This document shows positions 16,691 through 25,358 of a DNA stretch of 51,295 nucleotides, piece by piece. The stretch's first letter is position 1. Each line of letters starts with the position of its first letter. The translations under genes were made by a program, and so were the position numbers. Source of the DNA: Paraburkholderia heleia NBRC 101817 (GTDB lineage Bacteria; Pseudomonadota; Gammaproteobacteria; Burkholderiales; Burkholderiaceae); NCBI RefSeq assembly GCF_000739775.1, contig NZ_BBJH01000060.1, positions 1-51,295 on the forward strand, given 5' to 3'. The notes under the pieces are model-generated. The model worked only from the letters and a program-made list of their open reading frames with translations. It had not been told where the DNA came from and did not search any database.

Positions 16691-18457
16691 TTGAGCAAGC
16701 CGATCGGCTCCGACACCAAGTCGTCGCCGATCGTGATTGGCCGGCGGCTGTGGCCGTATGTAAAGCCGCTTGTGTGGGTGCTCCTCGCAGGCGTGGTCGC
16801 GATGGCCGTGGTCGCCGCCACCGAAGCCGGCATTCCCGCGCTGCTCAAGCCGCTGCTCGATCACGGCTTCGGCACGCGCGGCGATCCGAAAGCGAAGTGG
16901 CTCGTGCCGGTCGCGGTGATCGGCCTCGCGCTCGTGCGCGGCCTCGCGCAATACGCGTCCGGTTACCTGCTGCAGTATGTGTCGAACCGTGTGCTGCTCG
17001 CGCTGCGGCTCAAGATGTTCGAGCGCATGATTCACGCGGGCGTCGGCTTCTTCCAGCGCGAAACCGCGAGCACGGTCATCAACGCGATCGTGTTCGAGGT
17101 CAACCAGATTCTCGGCGTGCTGCTCAGCGTGCTGGTCACGCTCGTGCGCGACTCGCTTACGGTCATCTTCCTGCTCGGCTACCTGTTCTACCTGAACTGG
17201 CGGCTCACGTTGATCGTCGCGGTGCTGCTGCCGGCGATCGGCTGGCTCGTCAGCAAGATCAACCGGCGTCTGCGCCGGCTGAACCGCGAGCATCAACTGC
17301 TCACGAACGACCTGTCCTACATCGTCGAGGAGACGGTGGGCGGCTACAAGGTCGTCAAGGTTCACAATGGCGAGCAATACGAAAAGGATCGCTTCGGCGA
17401 GATGAGCCGCCGTCTGCGCGGCTACCAGATGCGCATGACGGTGTCGGGCGGGCTCGCGCAGCCGCTCACGCAGTTCCTCGCTTCGATCGCGCTGGCGATC
17501 GTGATCACCATTGCCGTTGTGCAGGCCTCGAACGACCAGACAACGGTGGGCGGCTTCGTGGCGTTCGTCACGTCGATGCTGCTCGTGATCTCGCCCCTCA
17601 AGCACCTGATCGACGTGAATCAGCCGCTGCAGCGGGGCATGACTGCGGCCGAGCTGATCTTCGGGCTGATCGACGAGCCGCCCGAGCCTGCGGGCGGTGG
17701 CTTGCCGCTTGAACGCGCGCGCGGCGAGGTGGAGTTCCGCGATGTGTCGTTCTCCTATGGCGCGAGCCATCGCGTGACGCTCGATCATGTGTCGTTCCGC
17801 ATCAATCCGGGCGAAATGGTGGCGCTCGCCGGGCCGTCGGGCAGTGGCAAGACCACGCTCGTGAATCTGTTGCCGCGCTTCTTCGATCCGGGCGGCGGCC
17901 ACGTGATGGTCGACGGCGTATCGATCGCCGACTACGACGTGCACGCGCTGCGCAGCCAGATCGCGATGGTGAGCCAGGACGTGGTGCTGTTCAACGACAC
18001 GGTCGCGAACAACGTCGCCTATGGGCAGACGGCCGATCGCGGGCGCGTGGAGCACGCGCTGCGTGCCGCGAATCTGTGGGAGACGATCTCGGCGCTGCCC
18101 GAGGGCATGGATACGCTGATCGGCGACAACGGCATGAAGTTCTCGGGCGGCCAGCGCCAGCGCCTGGCGATCGCCCGTGCGATCTACAAGGATGCGCCGA
18201 TCCTGATTCTCGACGAAGCGACGTCGGCACTCGATTCGGAGTCGGAGCGCCACGTGCAGGCGGCGCTGGAAACGCTGATGCGCGGGCGCACGACGCTTGT
18301 GATTGCGCACCGGTTGTCGACGATCGAGCGCGCGAACCGCATCCTCGTGATGGATGGCGGTCACATCGTCGAATCGGGCACGCACCAGGAATTGCTCGAG
18401 AAGGGCGGCATGTACGCGCATCTGCACAGGATCCAGTATCAGCAGAGCGCTGCCTGA
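16691..18457 (+). CDS. msbA: lipid A export ABC transporter MsbA (ATP-binding/permease)
   Basis: MsbA flips lipid A-core across the inner membrane. From a TTG start at 16691 the product is 588 aa, matching the usual length and the family-like N-terminus LSKPIG. A longer version from ATG 16616 adds 25 unrelated residues and its ATG overlaps a -10 hexamer, so I prefer TTG, with GGGCGAGAG upstream. Six membrane segments span about residues 20-305. The nucleotide-binding domain has Walker A GPSGSGKTTL (K387), the signature motif FSGGQRQRL, Walker B ILILDEATSALD and the H-loop IAHRLST. Next to it are core glycosyltransferase genes on both sides, consistent with LPS assembly and export. A 9-bp stem-loop (18475-18500) follows. 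Confidence 0.94.
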   Translation: MSKPIGSDTKSSPIVIGRRLWPYVKPLVWVLLAGVVAMAVVAATEAGIPALLKPLLDHGFGTRGDPKAKWLVPVAVIGLALVRGLAQYASGYLLQYVSNRVLLALRLKMFERMIHAGVGFFQRETASTVINAIVFEVNQILGVLLSVLVTLVRDSLTVIFLLGYLFYLNWRLTLIVAVLLPAIGWLVSKINRRLRRLNREHQLLTNDLSYIVEETVGGYKVVKVHNGEQYEKDRFGEMSRRLRGYQMRMTVSGGLAQPLTQFLASIALAIVITIAVVQASNDQTTVGGFVAFVTSMLLVISPLKHLIDVNQPLQRGMTAAELIFGLIDEPPEPAGGGLPLERARGEVEFRDVSFSYGASHRVTLDHVSFRINPGEMVALAGPSGSGKTTLVNLLPRFFDPGGGHVMVDGVSIADYDVHALRSQIAMVSQDVVLFNDTVANNVAYGQTADRGRVEHALRAANLWETISALPEGMDTLIGDNGMKFSGGQRQRLAIARAIYKDAPILILDEATSALDSESERHVQAALETLMRGRTTLVIAHRLSTIERANRILVMDGGHIVESGTHQELLEKGGMYAHLHRIQYQQSAA

Positions 18458-18474
18458 CCCTTCCGGGCGATGAC

Positions 18475-18500
18475 GCGGCGCGCGAGTGCAAGCGCGCCGC
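18475..18500 (+). terminator. possible terminator hairpin after msbA
   Basis: GCGGCGCGC (18475-18483) pairs with GCGCGCCGC (18492-18500) over an 8-base loop. There is no T-run, so Rho may be needed. Confidence 0.4.
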
Positions 18501-18556
18501 GCTCATGAAGGCGCGCCGGCGCGCGGCGTGGGCCCAGGCCGCTACGTTTGGGGTGA

Positions 18557-19801
18557 TCAGGCGGCGGTGTGCGCCGCTGTGGGTGCGCGAGCGGCGAGTT
18601 GGCGCAGCACCGCGCCGACGACCTGTGCAGGCGGGATGGTGTCCACGTTGCCGCTGCCCTGCAGGCCGATGGATCGGCAGGCTTCGGTCAAGCGCAGCGA
18701 GGGCGGCTCTTGATCCCTGAACAGCGAGACGCTGGGCGTTTGCGTGGTGTGGGCAACGTGCATCAGGCCGCCGTCCGCGCCCACGAACAGCGCAGCGTGC
18801 GCAACGATCTCACGTGCCTGAAGGAACGCGAGTTTGCCGGTCAGCGAGCGGATGCGCACGCCGGCGGGCGCGCTCGCACACAACTGCGCCGCGATTTGCG
18901 TGCCGTTGTCCGAGCCGAGCACGACAATTTCCCTGGCGGCGCTCGCGTTGTCGTACTTGTTGAGCAATTCGACGACTTCGGGCCAGCGGTTGTAGGTGCG
19001 ATCGGGGTCCACGCCACCCGCCGCGATCGCGATGAACGGATTCGCAGGCAAGAGGGTGCGCACCGACTCGCGCGTTGCCGGCCTGCTGGCGAGATAGGGC
19101 TTGCTGATCGCGGCGAGCGTGTCGGCGTCGTGGCCGAGCGAGAACACGTCGTTGACGCTCGCGAAGCTGAAGCGGGTCTGGTTGCGGTCGGGGCCGTTGA
19201 AGTAGCGGAACAGGCCCGCGTACGGCAGCTTCGCGAAGTGCCGGGTCTTGATGCGAATCGAGGGCAGGTTGTACTCGGAGAGCAGGATCGCGTCGTAGCG
19301 GCCCGCATCGACCTCACCCGGGTCGCCGTAGATCTTGCCGAACACGTCGTCTTCGCTGAAAAGCGGCACGAGCGAGGGCAGCGCGAGCAGATCGATGCGC
19401 ATGCCGAGGCCCTTGAGCAGGGCGCGGCCTGCCATGTCCATCGTCGCGTCGCCGAAGTTGCGTTTGGCGTAGACCCAGAGGATTCGCTGCGAAGGGGCCA
19501 GATGCGCCTGTTCGAGGCGCATCTGGCCGTGTGCCCTCAGAAGAAGCTGCTTGTGCAGGTATTTCTTCGCGATCTTGATGCGGCTGGTGCCGCGAAGAAA
19601 TGGCTCCGGCTCGTAAGGCACGCCCTGATAGGGGATCACGCAGGACCGGGAAACGGCCCGATCGAGCCAGCTTGCCGGCGAAACCCCCGAAGTGTTTGAG
19701 TTGGTCTGCTGAAACACGGCTCTACTTGTTCTTCGAGATAACTTCTTATTATCACACGATACTGGCTCGCGCGCTTTACGCGGAATAAGGGAGCACTGCA
19801 T
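18557..19801 (-). CDS. family 9 glycosyltransferase (heptosyltransferase-like)
   Basis: The frame gives 414 aa. The core resembles GT9 (ADP-heptose:LPS heptosyltransferase-like) proteins: RILWVYAKRNFGDATMDM near residue 105 opens the first Rossmann domain, PFIAIAAGGVDPDRTYNRWP opens the second, and FVGADGGLMHVAHTT contains the conserved donor-site Asp/Gly/His pattern. Such enzymes add heptose or a related sugar to LPS core. The first 45 residues are Ser/Asn-rich and lower in GC than the rest, and no Shine-Dalgarno sequence supports ATG 19801, so the real start may be internal (for example the GTG at codon 29). It is convergent with msbA and divergent from the next glycosyltransferase. The substrate is unassigned. 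Confidence 0.72.
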   Translation of the reverse strand: MQCSLIPRKAREPVSCDNKKLSRRTSRAVFQQTNSNTSGVSPASWLDRAVSRSCVIPYQGVPYEPEPFLRGTSRIKIAKKYLHKQLLLRAHGQMRLEQAHLAPSQRILWVYAKRNFGDATMDMAGRALLKGLGMRIDLLALPSLVPLFSEDDVFGKIYGDPGEVDAGRYDAILLSEYNLPSIRIKTRHFAKLPYAGLFRYFNGPDRNQTRFSFASVNDVFSLGHDADTLAAISKPYLASRPATRESVRTLLPANPFIAIAAGGVDPDRTYNRWPEVVELLNKYDNASAAREIVVLGSDNGTQIAAQLCASAPAGVRIRSLTGKLAFLQAREIVAHAALFVGADGGLMHVAHTTQTPSVSLFRDQEPPSLRLTEACRSIGLQGSGNVDTIPPAQVVGAVLRQLAARAPTAAHTAA

Positions 19802-19860
19802 TGGCTGGCACCGCAGAATACGAACTTCCGCGCTGAGTTCGGGTAAGAAGAATGTATGCG

Positions 19861-19866
19861 TACAAT
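19861..19866 (+). promoter_or_regulatory. -10 element for the 20016 glycosyltransferase
   Basis: TACAAT lies 150 bases ahead of the gene in a locally AT-richer stretch (about 19700-19960) between divergent genes. The -35 is weak. Confidence 0.35.
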
Positions 19867-20015
19867 ATCGGGTTTTCTCGTCATGCTTCGCACCCTAAAG
19901 GCCGCGTTGTCAGGACATTGCGAGAGAACCCATTTTCCGTGCATTCATGCTGGCCGTTTCGCGGCGAGCACGGAACGCGCGGATGCCAAATCTGACCCTT
20001 TCTAGGGCAACCTTC

Positions 20016-20942
20016 ATGTTCAGCATTCTGATCCCGACCTGGAATAACTTGCCGTACCTCAAGCTATGCGTCGACAGCATCCGGCGCCATTCTTCGTTCG
20101 AGCACGAGATTCTCGTGCACGTCAACGACGGCAGCGACGGCACGCTCGACTGGGTCCGCGAACAGGGCATCCGCCACACGTGGAGCAAGGGGAACGTGGG
20201 CGTGTGCCTCGCCGTGAACGACGTGGCGCGCCTCGCCACGAGCGAGTGGATCCTGTTCATGAACGACGACATGTTCTGCACGCCCGGTTGGGATTCGGCC
20301 TTCGTCGATGCATTGCGCGAAATCGGCGAGGCGCCCGCCTATCTTGCCTCGCAGATCATCGAGCCGACCGACACCGGCAACAGCCTCGTGACGGTCGCCC
20401 ACTTCGGCACGGGTCCTGCCGATTTCAACGAGGCCGGGCTGCTCGAATTTGCCGCCAAGATGAACACGGCCGACCGCAATGGCATCGCGCTGCAGCCGAC
20501 GCTCGTGAGCCGCGAGCTTTGGCTGCGTGTGGGGGGCTATAGCATCGAGTTCGGGCCGGGCATGAGCAGCGACGACGACTTCCTGATGAAGCTCTGGCTG
20601 GTCGGCTGCCGCACGTTCCGCTCGGTTGGCGCGAGCCGCATCTACCATTTCGGCTGCCGTACGACCGGACGCATTCGCCGCAATCGCGGCGGCCGCGAAT
20701 TCCTCCTGAAGTGGGGCGTGACACAGCGCGATTTCAAGTACAACTACATGGCCCGCACGGCCGACGCCGCGCCGGGTACGCTGCCGAATGTGCCGCGGCC
20801 CCACTTCGTGAGCCGTCTCAAGCGGGTGATCTACGCGTTCGGCCTTTACCCGACTCAGGATCTCGAAGCGTGGGAGCCCGATTTGCCCGCGCAGCTTCAG
20901 CACACCGCTTCGTTGACGCAACACGCCACGCCGCGCCGCTGA
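20016..20942 (+). CDS. family 2 glycosyltransferase
   Basis: The 308-aa product starts MFSILIPTWNNLPYLKLCVD, a GT-A family 2 opening. I chose ATG 20016, preceded by AGGGCAACC; the frame extends to 19947 but that part lacks family features. HVNDGSDGTLDW and FMNDDMFCTPGW (a DD motif for metal and nucleotide sugar) are followed by GPGMSSDDDFLMKLW, the likely catalytic-base region. A basic stretch (GCRTTGRIRRNRGGREF) lies near residue 215. Located beside msbA and a GT9 gene, it probably builds surface polysaccharide or LPS core, but its substrate is not known. An inverted repeat (CCAGGGGTTAACCCTGG, about 21020-21036) lies beyond its stop. Confidence 0.85.
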   Translation: MFSILIPTWNNLPYLKLCVDSIRRHSSFEHEILVHVNDGSDGTLDWVREQGIRHTWSKGNVGVCLAVNDVARLATSEWILFMNDDMFCTPGWDSAFVDALREIGEAPAYLASQIIEPTDTGNSLVTVAHFGTGPADFNEAGLLEFAAKMNTADRNGIALQPTLVSRELWLRVGGYSIEFGPGMSSDDDFLMKLWLVGCRTFRSVGASRIYHFGCRTTGRIRRNRGGREFLLKWGVTQRDFKYNYMARTADAAPGTLPNVPRPHFVSRLKRVIYAFGLYPTQDLEAWEPDLPAQLQHTASLTQHATPRR

Positions 20943-21019
20943 TCGCGCCAACGCCGACGGCGCCGTTCGGCGCCGGTTCGCGCGGACTTTGCCTCGACCT
21001 GGAACAGTGTCTTAGGATT

Positions 21020-21036
21020 CCAGGGGTTAACCCTGG
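21020..21036 (+). promoter_or_regulatory. inverted repeat between the glycosyltransferase and DUF4148 genes
   Basis: CCAGG and CCTGG arms flank GGTTAAC, forming an almost complete palindrome. Two more imperfect dyads (CATCGT...ACGATG and TGTGTA...TACACA) follow within about 50 bases, ahead of the DUF4148 ATG. They may be an operator cluster or a terminator; position alone cannot decide. Confidence 0.35.
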
Positions 21037-21121
21037 GGCATCGTGAGCATACGATGTGTACATCGGTCGCATACACATACTGTTGCACGTCGACCGCCTG
21101 ATCCAACTGGAGGTCGTTTCC

Positions 21122-21439
21122 ATGAAGTCCCTGATCCAATCCGTTGCCGTCGCCGCCGTTCTCGCCGCTGCCGTTCTGCCTGCCGCTTCGTTCGCGCAGT
21201 CGCACTCGACCATCACCCGCGCCCAGGTGCGCGCCGAACTCGTGCAGCTTCAGCAGGTCGGCTACCACGTCGGCGATGGCGACAACGCCCACTACCCCGA
21301 AGCGATCCAGGCCGCCCAGGCGAAGGTCGCCGCGTTGAATGGCGCAAACAGCAGCTACGGCGGCGTGGCGAACGCCGCGCAAGCGGGCGGCCGCGCCACG
21401 GTTTCGCCTGAAGACTGGAACGCGATGTACTCGCGCTAA
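21122..21439 (+). CDS. DUF4148 periplasmic protein
   Basis: The 105-aa product has a clear signal peptide (MKSLIQSVAVAAVLAAAVLP then AASFAQ, likely cut after FAQ). The mature part shows the DUF4148 pattern: TRAQVRAELVQLQQVGYH, followed by HYPEAIQAAQAKVA. These small secreted proteins are abundant in Burkholderia-like genomes; their function is unknown. The start is supported by CTGGAGG about 9 bases upstream. It appears to be a single-gene unit with several inverted repeats in its promoter region, suggesting specific regulation. Confidence 0.9.
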   Translation: MKSLIQSVAVAAVLAAAVLPAASFAQSHSTITRAQVRAELVQLQQVGYHVGDGDNAHYPEAIQAAQAKVAALNGANSSYGGVANAAQAGGRATVSPEDWNAMYSR

Positions 21440-21491
21440 GCCAGCGCGGTGCGCACGCTCGCTGTGAAGTCCGCCAGGGGGAAGGGATACG

Positions 21492-22592
21492 TCAGACGGC
21501 GCGAGGCGCTTCGGCTGCACCGTCCACCGGTTCGCCGGCGTGCGACATGTCCTGCAACTGCGCAAGGAGTGCGCGTGCTTGATGGAGCACATCGCCCGTC
21601 ATCGGCTGGAAGGTGAAGTGCAGCGATTTTGCGAGCTTCGGATAATGGCGCCGCGTGCTGCGCATATAGGCGGGATCGTAGTGCTCGGCGATTAGCACTT
21701 CAGAGAGTTCGGCGCGGCAGTCCTCGTCGAGCATCCGGCACCAGCGCTCGATGCGTTCGCGCCCGTGCAACGGCGTGAGCTTCATCAGTTGCTCGCGCAA
21801 GTGCGCGTGATCGTCGAGCAGGTGTCCGTACTCCTCCAGCAACAGCGCGACGCGTTCGTCGCGTTCGACCGCGACCACGACGCAAGCCGCGCCGTGAAGC
21901 GCCTCGACGAGCGCGACGGGCAGTGTGATCGCGCCGATGCGCCGGCTTTCGGCTTCGACGAATACGGGCTGTGCGGCGTCGAAGGTGCGCAGCGTTTGCA
22001 CGAGTGCAGTGTCGAACGACTTCTGCGAGGGCTGCGAGCGCGTGGGCAGCGCGCCGAGCAGCGAGCCGCGATGGGCCGCGAGTCCTTCGAGATCGAGAAT
22101 CTGCGCGCCTGCAACGCCCAGCGCCTTCAACAGGCGCGTTTTGCCGCTGCCCGTGGGGCCTGCCAGCACGATGTAGCGAAACTCGCCGGGGAGCGTGCGA
22201 AGCGACTCGATCACCGTGTGACGGTACGCCTTGTAGCCGCCTTCGAGCTGACGGGCGCGCCAGCCGATCATGTTGAACATCGCCGTCATCGAGCCGGAGC
22301 GCTTGCCGCCGCGCCAGCAGTAAATGAGCGGGCGCCAGTTGCGCGGCCGGTCGGCGAAAGTAGTCTCGAGGTGCCTTGCGATGTTGTGCGCGGCGAGCGC
22401 CGCGCCGACGCGCGTCGCCTCGAACGGCGACTCCTTGTACATCGTCCCGACGATTACGCGTTCCTCGTTGCTGAGCACGGGCGCGTTGATCGCGCCGGGA
22501 ATGTGGTCCTCGGCAAATTCGAGCGGCGTTCGTACGTCGACGATCTCGTCGAATTCGCCGATCTGTTCAATGGTGACGCGCTGGTGATTCAA
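21492..22592 (-). CDS. mnmH: tRNA 2-selenouridine/geranyl-2-thiouridine synthase
   Basis: MnmH (SelU/YbbB) replaces sulphur with selenium at wobble 2-thiouridine of tRNAs through a geranylated intermediate. The 366-aa protein has an N-terminal rhodanese domain with catalytic Cys92 in YCWRGGKRSGSM, followed by a P-loop GPTGSGKT (residues 145-152) in the C-terminal half. Length and motif order match the family. It would need selenophosphate from SelD, which is not in the window. It is the last gene in a long minus-strand run, 35 bases downstream of rng, so it is probably co-transcribed with RNA-processing genes. Confidence 0.94.
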   Translation of the reverse strand: MNHQRVTIEQIGEFDEIVDVRTPLEFAEDHIPGAINAPVLSNEERVIVGTMYKESPFEATRVGAALAAHNIARHLETTFADRPRNWRPLIYCWRGGKRSGSMTAMFNMIGWRARQLEGGYKAYRHTVIESLRTLPGEFRYIVLAGPTGSGKTRLLKALGVAGAQILDLEGLAAHRGSLLGALPTRSQPSQKSFDTALVQTLRTFDAAQPVFVEAESRRIGAITLPVALVEALHGAACVVVAVERDERVALLLEEYGHLLDDHAHLREQLMKLTPLHGRERIERWCRMLDEDCRAELSEVLIAEHYDPAYMRSTRRHYPKLAKSLHFTFQPMTGDVLHQARALLAQLQDMSHAGEPVDGAAEAPRAV

Positions 22593-22627
22593 CTGCGATG
22601 CTCCGGTGATGCCTCAAACGCGTCGTG

Positions 22628-24097
22628 CTACATGAGCACGATGTCGTACTGTTCCTGACTCAAATTCGACTCCACCTGCAACGAAACCGGCTTGCCGATG
22701 AAGTCGATCAACATGGCGAGATGCTGCGACTCTTCCTCGAGAAAGAGATCGATGACCTGTTGCGAGGCGACCACGCGAAACTCGCGCGGATTGAACTGGC
22801 GCGACTCGCGCAGGATTTCACGCAGCACGTCGTAGCAAATGGTGCGCGCGGTCTTCACCTGGCCCTTGCCGAGACAAGTCGGGCAGGGCTCGCACAGCAC
22901 ATGCGCGAGCGATTCGCGCGTGCGCTTGCGCGTCATCTCCACGAGCCCGAGTTGCGAAAAGCCATTCACGGTCACGCGCGTGCGGTCGCGTGAAAGCGCC
23001 TTTTTCAGCTCGCCGAGCACCTGGTCGCGATGTTCGACGTTCTCCATGTCGATGAAGTCGATGATGATCACGCCGCCCAGATTGCGCAGCCGCAATTGCC
23101 GCGCGATCGTATGGGCCGCTTCGAGATTGGTCTTGAAGATCGTATCGTCGAAGTTGCGCGCACCCACATAGCCGCCGGTGTTCACGTCGACGGTCGTCAT
23201 CGCCTCGGTCTGGTCGACCACGAGGTAGCCTCCCGACTTCAGGTCCACACGCCGCGAGAGCGCGCGCTGAATCTCGGCCTCGATGTTGTAGAGGTCGAAC
23301 AGAGGCCGCTCGCCCGTGTAGTGATGCAGCTTCGGCTGCACGGCAGGTGTGAATTCGGTGGCGAACTCGGTGAGCTTCTGGAATGTTTCGCGCGAATCGA
23401 CCTGAATGCGCGAGGTCTCGTCGTTCACGAAGTCGCGCAGCACGCGCTGCGCGAGATTCAGGTCTTGATAAAGCAGGCTCGTGGCGGGCACGCGCTGCGC
23501 CTGAGCGAGTATCGTTGCCCACGTTTTGCGCAGATACGCGACGTCCGCCGCAAGCTCTTCGCTCGTGGCGTCTTCAGCGATCGTGCGCACGATATAGCCG
23601 CCTTTTTCGTCGGCGGGCAGCACGGCCGTGAGGCGCGCGCGCACCGCTTCGCGTTCGGCCTCGCTCTCGATCTTCTGCGAGATGCCGATGTGCGGTTCCT
23701 GCGGCAAGTAGACCAGCGTGCGCCCCGCAATGCTCACCTGCGTGGAAAGCCGCGCGCCCTTCGTGCCGATCGGATCCTTCACGACCTGCACCATGAGCGT
23801 CTGCCCTTCGAACACGGTTTTTTCAATGGGCTGGTGATGCACGCTCGCATGCGCTTCGCCGGCAATGCGCGGATGCCAGATATCGGCCACATGCAGGAAC
23901 GCGGCGCGCTCGAGACCGATGTCGATGAACGCGGACTGCATGCCCGGCAGCACGCGCACGACCTTGCCGAGATAGACGTTGCCGACGCGCCCGCGCGACA
24001 GCGTGCGCTCGACGTGAAGCTCCTGTACTGCGCCTTGCTGGACCAATGCGACGCGCGTCTCCTGGGGCGTGACGTTGATCAGGATTTCTTCGTTCAT
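22628..24097 (-). CDS. rng: ribonuclease G
   Basis: RNase G is an endonuclease of the RNase E family that matures the 5' end of 16S rRNA and degrades some mRNAs. From ATG 24097 the product is 489 aa, the same length as E. coli RNase G. The N-terminal S1 domain (GNVYLGKVVRVLPGMQSAF) is followed by the sensor and catalytic regions; IIIDFIDMEN contains the metal-binding Asp pair. The CEPCPTCLGKG motif is the zinc-link that joins subunits. No long C-terminal degradosome scaffold is present, which separates it from RNase E. The gene begins 8 bases after the maf stop, so the two are coupled. Confidence 0.96.
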   Translation of the reverse strand: MNEEILINVTPQETRVALVQQGAVQELHVERTLSRGRVGNVYLGKVVRVLPGMQSAFIDIGLERAAFLHVADIWHPRIAGEAHASVHHQPIEKTVFEGQTLMVQVVKDPIGTKGARLSTQVSIAGRTLVYLPQEPHIGISQKIESEAEREAVRARLTAVLPADEKGGYIVRTIAEDATSEELAADVAYLRKTWATILAQAQRVPATSLLYQDLNLAQRVLRDFVNDETSRIQVDSRETFQKLTEFATEFTPAVQPKLHHYTGERPLFDLYNIEAEIQRALSRRVDLKSGGYLVVDQTEAMTTVDVNTGGYVGARNFDDTIFKTNLEAAHTIARQLRLRNLGGVIIIDFIDMENVEHRDQVLGELKKALSRDRTRVTVNGFSQLGLVEMTRKRTRESLAHVLCEPCPTCLGKGQVKTARTICYDVLREILRESRQFNPREFRVVASQQVIDLFLEEESQHLAMLIDFIGKPVSLQVESNLSQEQYDIVLM

Positions 24098-24105
24098 GAT
24101 TTGTT

Positions 24106-24729
24106 CTAGAAGTCGATGCCCGCGGCGCGCAGGAGGGCGGCCGTTTCGAATAGTGGCAAACCCATGATACCCGAATAGGACCCGTCGATTCGCTCGACGA
24201 ATTCCGCGGCGCGGCCCTGTATGCCGTATGCACCGGCCTTGCCGAACGGCTCGCCGCTTGCCACGTAGCGCGCGATCGCGGCGGGCAGCGCAGGGGCAAA
24301 ACGCACGTGCGAGCGCGAGACCGCGACGGGCAGACAAACCCCTTCTGCGTTGACCACGGCCACTGCCGTCAGCACTTCGTGCTCGCGCCCGGCGAGGCGC
24401 TCGAGCATCGCATAGGCTTCGGCTGCATCGTGTGGCTTGCCGAGAATATGGCCGTCGATGGAGACCGTGGTGTCGGCGGTGAGAATCGGCGCGTGCCTGT
24501 GCGCGCCGGCGACGAGGCGAGCGCGGGCGGCATCGGCCTTCGCGGCGCACACGCGCTCGACATAGGCCGCGGCTTGCTCGCCGGGCAGCACGGTTTCGAG
24601 CGCTTCGGCGTCTTCGTCGGGGCGCGGCAGCAGCAGCTCGAAGCGCACGCCGAGCTGCTGCAGCAATTCCTGGCGGCGCGGGCTCTGCGAGGCGAGATAG
24701 ACGAACGGATAGGGCGCGTTGGTGGGCAT
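24106..24729 (-). CDS. maf: Maf-family nucleotide pyrophosphatase
   Basis: Maf/YhdE-type proteins hydrolyse dTTP, UTP and modified nucleotides to monophosphates and have been linked to septum formation. The 207-aa protein starts with YLASQSPRRQELLQQLGVRF, the family signature with the substrate-binding Ser/Arg, and has the ADTTVSIDG segment with the catalytic Asp near residue 85, then KAGAYGIQGRAAEFVERIDG near the end. It sits between rlmH and rng in the order typical for Burkholderia-like genomes. Subgroup is YhdE-like rather than YceF-like by these motifs, with moderate certainty. Confidence 0.93.
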   Translation of the reverse strand: MPTNAPYPFVYLASQSPRRQELLQQLGVRFELLLPRPDEDAEALETVLPGEQAAAYVERVCAAKADAARARLVAGAHRHAPILTADTTVSIDGHILGKPHDAAEAYAMLERLAGREHEVLTAVAVVNAEGVCLPVAVSRSHVRFAPALPAAIARYVASGEPFGKAGAYGIQGRAAEFVERIDGSYSGIMGLPLFETAALLRAAGIDF

Positions 24730-24851
24730 CGGAGCGTCTTTGTCGTTACGGACTTCGGTTTGACGTGCGCGCCTGGCATTTCGGGCGCAAGCGGGGCTCG
24801 AGCGAGCGCCGGCGCACGACGAAAGGCCGCGCGGCGCGCTTTAACCCTGCA

Positions 24852-25322
24852 TCACACGCGGTGATAGGGGTGATTCTGCGTGATGGTCCACGCGCGGTAA
24901 AGCTGCTCGGCGAGCAGCACGCGCACCATCGCATGCGGCAGTGTGAGGGAGGACAGGCGCAGGAGCGTGTCGGCGCGCGACTTGAGTGCGGGATCGAGGC
25001 CGTCCGCGCCGCCGATCAGGAACGCCACGTCGCGGCCGTCCTGCTGCCACTGCGGCAGCGCACGGGCGAGCTGCATCGTGGTCCAGTCCTTGCCGCGTTC
25101 GTCGAGCGCGACGATGCGCGCGTTCTTCGGCAGCGCGGCTTCGATGCGCGTGCGCTCGGCCGCCATGACGCTCTCGGCGGAGCGGCCCGACGAACGCTGC
25201 TCGGGCTTCACCTCGCGCAGCTCGATGCGCAGCTCCGGCGGCATGCGCTTCGTATATTCCTCGAAGCCCTCGGCGATCCAGTCCGGCATCTTGTGGCCGA
25301 CGGCGACGATATGCAGTTTCAT
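24852..25322 (-). CDS. rlmH: 23S rRNA (pseudouridine-1915-N3)-methyltransferase
   Basis: RlmH methylates pseudouridine 1915 in helix 69 of 23S rRNA in assembled 70S ribosomes, using SAM. The 156-aa protein is the standard length for this SPOUT-family enzyme. It starts MKLHIVAVGHKMPDW, has ALDERGKDWTT, and the cofactor-binding FLIGGADGL motif near residue 106. The C-terminal SLTLPHAMVRVLLAEQLYRA and the final HPYHR are strongly conserved. It is 36 bases downstream of rsfS, a partnership seen widely in bacteria. Confidence 0.97.
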   Translation of the reverse strand: MKLHIVAVGHKMPDWIAEGFEEYTKRMPPELRIELREVKPEQRSSGRSAESVMAAERTRIEAALPKNARIVALDERGKDWTTMQLARALPQWQQDGRDVAFLIGGADGLDPALKSRADTLLRLSSLTLPHAMVRVLLAEQLYRAWTITQNHPYHRV

Positions 25323-25358
25323 CGTGCGGGTCGATGGTCGTTCGCGAACGCGCTGCGC

